From assembly GCA_017461285.1 (NCBI GenBank), contig JAFTYS010000079.1, positions 1-15,199 on the forward strand: a stretch of DNA of 15,199 nt, written 5' to 3'. The translations under genes and the position numbers were made by a program. This stretch comes from Bacteroidales bacterium. Lineage in GTDB: Bacteria > Bacteroidota > Bacteroidia > Bacteroidales > UBA932. Positions 7,216 through 13,364 of this stretch are shown here, piece by piece. Below the pieces are notes generated by a model, which saw nothing but the letters and a program-made list of their open reading frames with translations, was not told the DNA's origin and made no database searches. The first letter of the stretch is position 1; each line of letters begins with the position of its first letter.

Positions 7216-7289
7216 TGGACCGGGCGCTGTTTGTCGTATGATATAGAATCTTATATGCTGTCCGGTGTTTGCCGGACAGCATTTTTATT
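7175..7289 (+). promoter_or_regulatory. Ribosome-mediated transcription attenuator (segments 1-4) before pheA
   Basis: Four segments can be paired by hand. Segment 1 is 7175-7185 (ACAGCTTCGGT, inside the leader frame). Segment 2 is 7219-7230 (ACCGGGCGCTGT, just after the leader stop). Segment 3 is 7255-7266 and segment 4 is 7272-7282. Pairing 1:2 gives ACAGC/GCTGT plus CGGT/ACCG around a small internal loop. Pairing 2:3, the antiterminator, gives 11 of 12 positions including wobbles, with five Watson-Crick pairs in a row at ACCGG/CCGGT. Pairing 3:4 is the terminator. A ribosome stalled on codons 7186-7203 would cover segment 1, free segment 2 for 2:3 and allow read-through. A ribosome reaching the stop at 7213 would cover segment 2 and allow termination. 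This is the standard trp/phe attenuator logic; it is an inference from complementarity. Confidence 0.85.
7255..7289 (+). terminator. Attenuator terminator upstream of pheA
   Basis: Perfect 11-bp inverted repeat ATGCTGTCCGG (7255-7265) and CCGGACAGCAT (7272-7282) with loop TGTTTG, followed by TTTTTATT (7282-7289). It sits only 9 nt before the pheA ATG and inside the operon leader, so it serves as a conditional terminator rather than an operon end. Confidence 0.93.
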
Positions 7290-7298
7290 GGAAAAGCA

Positions 7299-8129
7299 AT
7301 GGCAAAGATAGCGATTCAGGGCATCAAGGGATGTTTTCATGAGCAGGCCGCCTACAAGTTTTACGAGGGCGTCGGCCTTCCTAAGCCGGAGGTAGTCGAA
7401 TGCTCCTCGTTCGAGGACCTGTACAGGAGGATGGATGAAGGAAAGGCGGATGCCGCAATCATGGCTATAGAGAACACCGTCTCAGGAGGACTCCTGCCGA
7501 ACTTCGAGCTCCTCCGCAAATATGACCGCAAGATAAAGGGAGAGGTCTTTCTGCGCATCAAGCAGAACCTCATGACCCTGCCGGGTCAGAAGATCGAGGA
7601 CCTCCGCGAGGTCAGGTCCCATTACATGGCGATAAACCAGACACGCCCGTACTTCAACGATTATCCGTGGATACGTCTGGTGGAGTACGGCGATACGGCG
7701 AAGAGTGCCGCGGATATCGTAAAGGAAGGTGTCGAAGGTGTTGGAGCCATCGCATCTGATCTTGCTGCGGACATATACGGTCTTGAAATCATAGCCGAGG
7801 GCATCGAGACCTACAAGCAGAACTTCACGAGGTTTCTTGTCTTCGACGATTCCCTCCAGGTAGACAAGTCCAGGATCAACAAGGCGTCGATGTGCTTTAC
7901 ACTGCCCCACAAGCCCGGTTCCCTGACCCATGTCCTGACGATCCTCTCGTTCTACGACATGAACCTTACGAGGATCCAGTCCCTCCCTATCCCGGGACAG
8001 GAGTGGCAGTATTTCTTTTATGTGGATATAAAGTTTGACGATTATGCCAGATACGAGCAGGCGCTTTCGGCGGTGAAGCCGCTGATGACCGACCTGAACA
8101 TTCTGGGAGAATATGAAGCAGCGGTTTAG
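7299..8129 (+). CDS. pheA: Prephenate dehydratase with C-terminal ACT domain
   Basis: Converts prephenate to phenylpyruvate, the Phe-specific branch step, in the cytosol. From ATG 7299 the protein has 276 residues. An upstream in-frame TTG at 7269 would place ten extra residues on the terminator hairpin, so ATG 7299 (MAKIAIQGIKGCFHEQAA) is chosen. The PDT domain spans about 3-182, with AIENTVSGGL (56-65) and the catalytic-region NFTRF (175-179). The ACT domain spans about 196-272 with PGSLTHVL (206-213), the counterpart of the Phe-binding GAL motif. The usual ESRP motif reads QSLP (227-230), so Phe feedback may differ from the classical enzyme. No fused chorismate mutase is present; that activity is supplied by the third gene. 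First structural gene after the attenuator; tyrA starts 6 nt downstream. Confidence 0.95.
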   Translation: MAKIAIQGIKGCFHEQAAYKFYEGVGLPKPEVVECSSFEDLYRRMDEGKADAAIMAIENTVSGGLLPNFELLRKYDRKIKGEVFLRIKQNLMTLPGQKIEDLREVRSHYMAINQTRPYFNDYPWIRLVEYGDTAKSAADIVKEGVEGVGAIASDLAADIYGLEIIAEGIETYKQNFTRFLVFDDSLQVDKSRINKASMCFTLPHKPGSLTHVLTILSFYDMNLTRIQSLPIPGQEWQYFFYVDIKFDDYARYEQALSAVKPLMTDLNILGEYEAAV

Positions 8130-8135
8130 GTTATC

Positions 8136-8999
8136 ATGAATATAGGAATCATAGGCCTGGGACTCATAGGAGGCTCAATGGCGATAGATCTCAGGAGGAA
8201 GGGATATGCCTCCAGGATACTGGGCGTCGAGAACGATCCGGTCAATGCATCTGCAGCAGAGCATATCGGGCTGGTCGATGCCGTGACGTCGATTGAGGAA
8301 TGTGTCGCAGAAAGCGATGTCATCATTGTTTCCGTGCCAGTAGGAGCGGCGCTCAAGATCGTTCCCCAGGTGCTTGACATCATGGCCGGTCTGTATCCGG
8401 ACGGAGGCTGCGGCAAGGTCCTGATGGATGTCTGCTCGACAAAGGAAAGTCTTGCGTCGGCAGTGAAGTACCACCCGATGCGCAAGTGCTACGTCGCTTC
8501 CCATCCGATGTCGGGAACGGAATACAGCGGCCCGTGGGCGGCCATCCCGGGCCTGTTCGACGGCCGCGCATGCATCATCTGCGACTTCAGCGAGTCGTCT
8601 CCGAAGGCGGTCCGTACCGTAGAGGATATCTACGGCGTGCTGAACATGAGGGTGGTCTACATGAACTCATCCAGCCATGATGTCCACACAGCATATGTGT
8701 CCCATTTCTCACATGTGATCTCATTTGCCCTTGCCCTGACGGTGCTGGAGAAGGAAAAGGACGAGAAACATATCTTTGATCTGGCTTCCGGAGGATTCTC
8801 ATCCACCGTCCGTCTGGCAAAGAGCAGCGCCGACATGTGGACTCCTATCCTGATGCAGAACAGGGAGAACGTCCTTCATGTGATGGAGACATATACAGGT
8901 ATGCTGGATGCTTTCCGCAAGGCGATGGAAGATGCGGATGAAGAGGCCATCAGGAAACTGATCCAGGATGCGAACAAGATAAGAAGAATCATAAGATAA
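8136..8999 (+). CDS. tyrA: Prephenate dehydrogenase
   Basis: NAD(P)-dependent oxidative decarboxylation of prephenate to 4-hydroxyphenylpyruvate, the Tyr branch step. The 287 residues open with the Rossmann motif GLGLIGGS (7-14). SHPMSGTE (122-129) carries the conserved His of TyrA enzymes (H123). The helical C-terminal domain has HDVHTAYVSHFSHV (181-194) and FDLASGGFSSTVRLA, both typical of the family. There is no ACT or chorismate mutase fusion, so no built-in Tyr feedback domain is visible. It sits 6 nt after pheA and 20 nt before the DAHP synthase gene, within the operon controlled by the Phe/Tyr leader. Arogenate as alternative substrate cannot be excluded from sequence. Confidence 0.94.
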   Translation: MNIGIIGLGLIGGSMAIDLRRKGYASRILGVENDPVNASAAEHIGLVDAVTSIEECVAESDVIIVSVPVGAALKIVPQVLDIMAGLYPDGGCGKVLMDVCSTKESLASAVKYHPMRKCYVASHPMSGTEYSGPWAAIPGLFDGRACIICDFSESSPKAVRTVEDIYGVLNMRVVYMNSSSHDVHTAYVSHFSHVISFALALTVLEKEKDEKHIFDLASGGFSSTVRLAKSSADMWTPILMQNRENVLHVMETYTGMLDAFRKAMEDADEEAIRKLIQDANKIRRIIR

Positions 9000-9019
9000 C
9001 GATATAAACATTTAATGTC

Positions 9020-10129
9020 ATGGGTGATAAGAAACTTGATATCGTGCCGTTGGAAGAATGGGGGATGTTCACTGACCCCCAGCCAAGCGTAGTGGCAGGT
9101 CCTTGCAGCGCAGAGTCAGAAGAGCAGGTCATGGAGACCGCCAAGGGACTCAGGGAAATGGGAATCAATGTGTTCCGTGCAGGAATATGGAAACCAAGGA
9201 CCCATCCGGGATGCTTTGAAGGAATCGGTGTTCCCGGTCTGAAATGGCTCCAGAAGGTACAGAAGGAATATGGACTCAAGGTCGCTACGGAAGTCGCAAG
9301 CGAGAAGCATGTGATGGAATGTCTGAAGCACGGGGTGGACATGGTCTGGATAGGAGCCAGGACGACAGCGAATCCTTTCCTCGTCCAGGAGATAGCCGAC
9401 GCCCTCAAGGGTACGGACATCCCTGTCCTGGTAAAGAACCCTGTCAATCCGGATCTTGAACTCTGGATCGGTGCCATGGAACGTCTGAACAGAGCAGGTG
9501 TCCGTAAACTTGGCGTGATCCACAGGGGCTTTTCTACATTCGACAAGATCAGATACCGCAACGACCCTCACTGGGATATAGCCATCGAGATGCGAAGCCG
9601 CTATCCGGAACTTCCTTTCTTTGTGGATCCGAGCCATATGGGAGGAAGCAGGGATTATATACATGAGATATCGCAGAGGTCTCTGGACCTCGGATTCGAG
9701 GGTCTTATGATCGAGTCTCACTGCAATCCGTCGGTTGCCCTGAGCGACTCGAAGCAGCAGCTGACACCTCCTCAGCTCAAGGATCTTCTTTATAACCGGA
9801 TCAGCGTCAGGGAGTCTGATTCTGATTCAAGAGAGTGGAGGGAGAACATCGACCAGCTCCGTGCAAAGATAGACGTGATAGACGAAAACATCCTGTATGC
9901 ACTGAGCGCCAGATTGAAGATCAGCCGCCAGATCGGTGAATACAAGAAGAACAACAATGTGGCTATCGTCCAGGCCGTAAGATGGGATGCTCTTCTTGCC
10001 CAGGTGCTGGAGAAAGGACGCGGAAGCGGTCTGTCGGAGAAATTCCTGACAGACGTGTTCAATGCCATCCATGAAGCCTCTGTTGAGGTTCAGAACGAAA
10101 TCATTTCAGGTAAGAGTTCAGAACAGTAG
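9020..10129 (+). CDS. Bifunctional DAHP synthase (type I-beta) / chorismate mutase (AroQ)
   Basis: Joins phosphoenolpyruvate and erythrose 4-phosphate into DAHP, the entry step of the shikimate pathway, and also isomerises chorismate to prephenate. The barrel domain spans about residues 1-260: metal ligand C29 in GPCSAES (27-33), KPRT (58-61), IGARTT (111-116), VKNP (138-141), IHRGF (167-171), VDPSH (202-206), IESHCNP (231-237). After a Ser/Asp-rich linker (about 262-270) comes an all-helical AroQ domain (about 273-362) with R281, R298, K309/K310 and R321 in the expected pattern. Such C-terminal fusions, known from Porphyromonas gingivalis, use the mutase domain to feel prephenate and regulate the synthase. 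The gene end overlaps convergent lpxK by 29 bp. Confidence 0.95.
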   Translation: MGDKKLDIVPLEEWGMFTDPQPSVVAGPCSAESEEQVMETAKGLREMGINVFRAGIWKPRTHPGCFEGIGVPGLKWLQKVQKEYGLKVATEVASEKHVMECLKHGVDMVWIGARTTANPFLVQEIADALKGTDIPVLVKNPVNPDLELWIGAMERLNRAGVRKLGVIHRGFSTFDKIRYRNDPHWDIAIEMRSRYPELPFFVDPSHMGGSRDYIHEISQRSLDLGFEGLMIESHCNPSVALSDSKQQLTPPQLKDLLYNRISVRESDSDSREWRENIDQLRAKIDVIDENILYALSARLKISRQIGEYKKNNNVAIVQAVRWDALLAQVLEKGRGSGLSEKFLTDVFNAIHEASVEVQNEIISGKSSEQ

Positions 10130-11189
10130 CGAATTCTTCCTGCTCCTTCTCCGAGAAGAAGTTCACTTTGATCGGAGCATAGAACAGCCTTTGCTTGAGA
10201 TTGTCAGGGACCGTCTTGCAGTCACGGATTCTCTGGCAATCTTTTTCTGTAGTCATGACTACGGAGGTCGGGAATGCGCGGGCGGCATTATATATGGTCG
10301 AGATGTCCGCCTTCGAGAACTTGTGATGGTCAGGGAAGTCGAAATGCCTTACTATCTTATAGTTTCCGCTGAGGTAGTTGCGCAGTGGCTTGTCGTTGGC
10401 TATTCCTGAGAAAAGTATCAGCCTCTGGGTGTACAGGTAGCGCGGGTCTCCTTCAGGGAACACGGCCTGCGACTGGTCGTATCCGATGGTCGTGAAGAAT
10501 ATGTGCTGGTCCTTTCTGATTCCGAGGGCTTCCGTCCATTTGCTTCTTTCCCATGCATCGAGATATGTCGGGCATTTCGATACGATGACGATATCGGCGG
10601 CCTTTATGCGCTCAGGCAGGTCACGAAGCCTGCCAAGAGGCATGAGGTGGTCCTTGAATGTAGGTCTGCTGTAATCCACCAGCACTATTGATACAGTAGG
10701 CTTCAGCGCCCTGTGCTGGAATGCATCGTCGAGAATGATCAGCTCTGACTTCGGGAATTCCTTGTGGAGGCATTTGCGGGCCTTCTTCGATGTCTGGACC
10801 AGTTCAGGATCGCATAGGAAGGAGCATCCCTCCTTGCGGGACTTGTCGACGGCGACCGTGATGAACGGGAACTTCCTTTTCATCTGGAGCGGCTCGTCTC
10901 CATATTCCCTTGCCGTTCCGTCTGCCACCACCTGCTGGAATCCTCTGGTCTTGCGCTTGTATCCTCTGGAAAGTACTGCGATGTTTCTTGCACCCCAGTC
11001 CACATCCTGAAGCAAGGTCCTCAGGATCATCTCGGTGTGCGGAGTCTTTCCCGTGCCTCCTACGGTTATGTTTCCGACGCAGATGGTGGGTACAGGGGCG
11101 GTATGGGACTTCTTCAGCCCATGGTCATACATGAAATGCCTGACCTTCAGGGTCAGCCAGTATGGAAACAGCAGTATCTTATCTATCAT
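10101..11189 (-). CDS. lpxK: Tetraacyldisaccharide 4'-kinase
   Basis: Inner-membrane-associated kinase that phosphorylates the 4' position of the lipid A disaccharide precursor, the sixth step of the Raetz pathway. The 362-residue protein has a short N-terminal amphipathic/membrane-associating segment (FPYWLTLKVRHFMYDHG), a Walker A loop GGTGKT (44-49) inside VGNITVGGTGKTP, LSRGYKRKTRGF (73-84) and the family signature LDDAFQHR (153-160) holding the catalytic Asp pair. TTEKDCQR near residue 315 is also conserved. It starts 2 nt after the dus stop codon, so the two are surely cotranscribed and perhaps translationally coupled. Its last nine codons and stop lie on the opposite strand of the DAHP synthase/chorismate mutase 3' end. 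Confidence 0.95.
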   Translation of the reverse strand: MIDKILLFPYWLTLKVRHFMYDHGLKKSHTAPVPTICVGNITVGGTGKTPHTEMILRTLLQDVDWGARNIAVLSRGYKRKTRGFQQVVADGTAREYGDEPLQMKRKFPFITVAVDKSRKEGCSFLCDPELVQTSKKARKCLHKEFPKSELIILDDAFQHRALKPTVSIVLVDYSRPTFKDHLMPLGRLRDLPERIKAADIVIVSKCPTYLDAWERSKWTEALGIRKDQHIFFTTIGYDQSQAVFPEGDPRYLYTQRLILFSGIANDKPLRNYLSGNYKIVRHFDFPDHHKFSKADISTIYNAARAFPTSVVMTTEKDCQRIRDCKTVPDNLKQRLFYAPIKVNFFSEKEQEEFATVLNSYLK

Positions 11190-11191
11190 AT

Positions 11192-12226
11192 CTATACATT
11201 ATATACATTCCCAGCATCGGGAGCATCGGATCCTCCCCATCGTTCCGAAATGTAGTCCAAAGTCGCGAAAAGCTCCGCAGGGTCGTTCAAGGTCACAAGC
11301 TTCAGTCTGGTCTCCTTGAAGTCCGGCAGTCCCTTGAAATAGCAGGACAGATGCCTGCGCATCTCAAGGATCCCGACGCGGTCGCCCTTTATCTCCAGCG
11401 ACTTGGCCAGATGCCTCTTGGCCAGAGCCACCCTGTCCACCACGCTCATCTGCGGCAGCAGTTCCCCGGTCTGAAGGTAGTGTCTGATTTCCTTGAATAT
11501 CCACGGATGGCCGTATGTGGCGCGTCCGATCATTATGGCATCGACTCCGTAGCGGTCGAAATATTCCTTTGCCTTCTGCGGTGAATTTATGTCTCCGTTG
11601 CCGATTATCGGTATGTGCATGCGCGGATTCTCCTTTACCTTTCCGATCAGGGTCCAGTCCGCCTCTCCCGTATACATCTGGCATCTGGTGCGTCCATGAA
11701 TGGTCAGAGCCTGGATGCCGGCATCCTGCAGCCTTTCAGCCAGCTCAACGATGATCTTCGAGTCCTCGTCCCACCCAAGGCGTGTCTTTACGGTCACCGG
11801 GAGCTTCACCGCCTCCACGACCTGTCTGGTTATCTCGACCATCTTGTCCGGCTCGCGCATCATTCCCGATCCCGCTCCGCGCCTTGCTATCTTATTGACC
11901 GGGCATCCGAAATTGATGTCCACAAGGTCGGCTCCATGCCCTCCGGCGATTCTGGCCGCCTCTTCGGCCATCTTCGCCGCATCGACCATCGCCTCCGGTA
12001 TGTTGCCGTATATCTGGATGCCGACAGGGGCCTCGTAATCATATGTGACCAGCTTTTCAAGAGACTTGCGGGCGTCGCGGATCAGTCCGTCGGAAGATAT
12101 GAATTCGGTATACATCATGTCCGCCCCGAACTCCTTGCATATGAAACGGAAGGACGCGTCTGTCACATCCTCCATCGGCGCAAGGAAAAGCGGCCTGTCT
12201 CCTAACTCTATGTCACCTATTCTCAT
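11192..12226 (-). CDS. tRNA-dihydrouridine synthase (DusB-like)
   Basis: FMN-dependent enzyme that reduces specific uridines in tRNA D-loops. The 344-residue TIM-barrel protein starts MRIGDIELGDRPLFLAPMEDVTD. FMN and catalytic landmarks are FLAPMEDVTD (14-23), VDINFGCPVNK (102-112) with catalytic C108, VKTRLGW (146-152), IHGRTRCQMY (177-186) and GNGDI...GRATYGHPWIF (209-244). The open frame extends in phase to 12364, but that extension runs through the -7 boxes at 12289 and 12328 and into pfkA. An ATG at 12259 would add 11 unconserved residues. The start at 12226 matches the family N-terminus. First gene of the dus-lpxK pair. Confidence 0.93.
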   Translation of the reverse strand: MRIGDIELGDRPLFLAPMEDVTDASFRFICKEFGADMMYTEFISSDGLIRDARKSLEKLVTYDYEAPVGIQIYGNIPEAMVDAAKMAEEAARIAGGHGADLVDINFGCPVNKIARRGAGSGMMREPDKMVEITRQVVEAVKLPVTVKTRLGWDEDSKIIVELAERLQDAGIQALTIHGRTRCQMYTGEADWTLIGKVKENPRMHIPIIGNGDINSPQKAKEYFDRYGVDAIMIGRATYGHPWIFKEIRHYLQTGELLPQMSVVDRVALAKRHLAKSLEIKGDRVGILEMRRHLSCYFKGLPDFKETRLKLVTLNDPAELFATLDYISERWGGSDAPDAGNVYNV

Positions 12227-12288
12227 ACAATGATATGTTTCCCGGATCTTCGTCGTCATTCCCGTCTCGACCAGGAACCCCAAAACGA

Positions 12289-12296
12289 CAAAAGTA
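12289..12296 (-). promoter_or_regulatory. -7 box for dus-lpxK
   Basis: The minus strand reads TACTTTTG, matching TAnnTTTG, about 62 nt before the dus start. It shares the 131-bp intergenic region with the divergent pfkA promoter. No clear -33 element. Confidence 0.55.
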
Positions 12297-12327
12297 CGAA
12301 TAAATTTACATATTTTCATGGATTTTG

Positions 12328-12335
12328 TACCTTTG
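12328..12335 (+). promoter_or_regulatory. -7 box for pfkA
   Basis: TACCTTTG matches TAnnTTTG, 22 nt before the pfkA ATG, giving a short 5' leader ending in an A-rich stretch. The -33 region is AT-rich but lacks a clear TTTG at the right distance. Confidence 0.6.
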
Positions 12336-12357
12336 CATCTGATAAAACGAAAACAAA

Positions 12358-13344
12358 ATGGCAAAGATCAAGACAATAGGCGTGCTTACGTCAGGGGGCG
12401 ATGCACCGGGAATGAACGCGGCCATCAGGGCCGTGACGCGTGCTGCGATTTATAACGGCTGGAAGGTCAAGGGAATATACAGAGGCTGGGAAGGCCTTAT
12501 CAACAATGAGATAAAGGACTTCACGTCAGAGAGCGTCAGCGGAACCATCAACCGCGGCGGCACTATCCTCCGCACCGCGCGCAGCAAGGGCTTCATGGAT
12601 GAAGCCGGCCGCGCGAAGGCATATGAGAATATGAGGAAACATGAAATCGACGCCCTGATTGTGATCGGAGGCAACGGCTCCCTTGCTGGAGCGCAGGCTA
12701 TTGCAGCCGAGCATGACATTCCATGTGTCGGACTTCCCGGAACAATCGACAATGACCTCTACGGCACCGATACCACCATCGGCTATGATACGGCTCTCAA
12801 CACGATCATGGAATGTGTCGACAAGATCCGCGACACCGCCAATTCACACAACCGCATCTTCTTTGTGGAGGTGATGGGACGCGATGCCGGCTTCCTTGCG
12901 CAGAACGCGGCCATCGCTACAGGAGCAGAGGCGGCGATCATACCGGAGGACCAGACGGATGTCGACCAGCTGGCTTCTTTCATCGGCCGCGGTGTCCGCA
13001 AAAGCAAGAACAGCTCTATCGTCCTCGTTTCCGAGAGCAAGAAGGACGGTACTGGCGGAGCGCAGTATTATGCTGACCGTCTGGTTCATGAATATCCTGA
13101 ATATGAGGCGCGCGTGACCATCCTGGGTCACCTCCAGCGAGGCGGAATACCGACAGCGAACGACCGTATCCTTGCCAGCCGCATGGGTGTGGCTGCTATC
13201 GAGGCCCTCAAGGACGGACAGCGCAATGTCATGATCGGAGTGAAGAACGACCAGATCGTATATGTGCCTTTCAACAAGGCTATCCGCATTGACAAGCCGA
13301 TCGACAGAGAGCTCATCAACGTATTGAACGTACTTTCTATATAA
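12358..13344 (+). CDS. pfkA: 6-phosphofructokinase (ATP-type), with GGNGS in place of GGDGS
   Basis: Phosphorylates fructose 6-phosphate to fructose 1,6-bisphosphate, the committed step of glycolysis. The 328 residues match the bacterial PfkA length. Motifs: [18 protein letters not shown] (8-25), substrate-site PGTIDND (127-133) with catalytic D131, [10 protein letters not shown], and LGHLQRGG. Gly128 and Gly107, at the E. coli positions 124 and 104, argue for ATP rather than pyrophosphate as donor. The odd point is N106 (codon AAC, 12673-12675) where E. coli PfkA has Asp103, the residue helping hold Mg-ATP. The rest of the active site looks intact, so activity or nucleotide handling may be altered. 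The GH3 gene starts 20 nt downstream with no terminator between. Confidence 0.96.
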   Translation: MAKIKTIGVLTSGGDAPGMNAAIRAVTRAAIYNGWKVKGIYRGWEGLINNEIKDFTSESVSGTINRGGTILRTARSKGFMDEAGRAKAYENMRKHEIDALIVIGGNGSLAGAQAIAAEHDIPCVGLPGTIDNDLYGTDTTIGYDTALNTIMECVDKIRDTANSHNRIFFVEVMGRDAGFLAQNAAIATGAEAAIIPEDQTDVDQLASFIGRGVRKSKNSSIVLVSESKKDGTGGAQYYADRLVHEYPEYEARVTILGHLQRGGIPTANDRILASRMGVAAIEALKDGQRNVMIGVKNDQIVYVPFNKAIRIDKPIDRELINVLNVLSI

Positions 13345-13364
13345 AAAACTAAAACAACCTGATT

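Noticed and set aside
7269..7298. Ten-residue N-terminal extension of PheA from an in-frame TTG at 7269
   Set aside because: It would be translated from the loop and right arm of the attenuator terminator and is not part of the conserved enzyme; ATG 7299 gives the family N-terminus.
10131..10180. Possible terminator for the aromatic operon just after its stop (TTCTC...GAGAA near 10149-10161)
   Set aside because: The loop would be a single base and no T-run follows; it also lies within lpxK coding sequence.
12227..12364. 46-residue N-terminal extension of the Dus protein up to 12364
   Set aside because: The stretch covers both divergent -7 boxes and the pfkA start; residues are unlike the family and the conserved protein begins at M from 12226.
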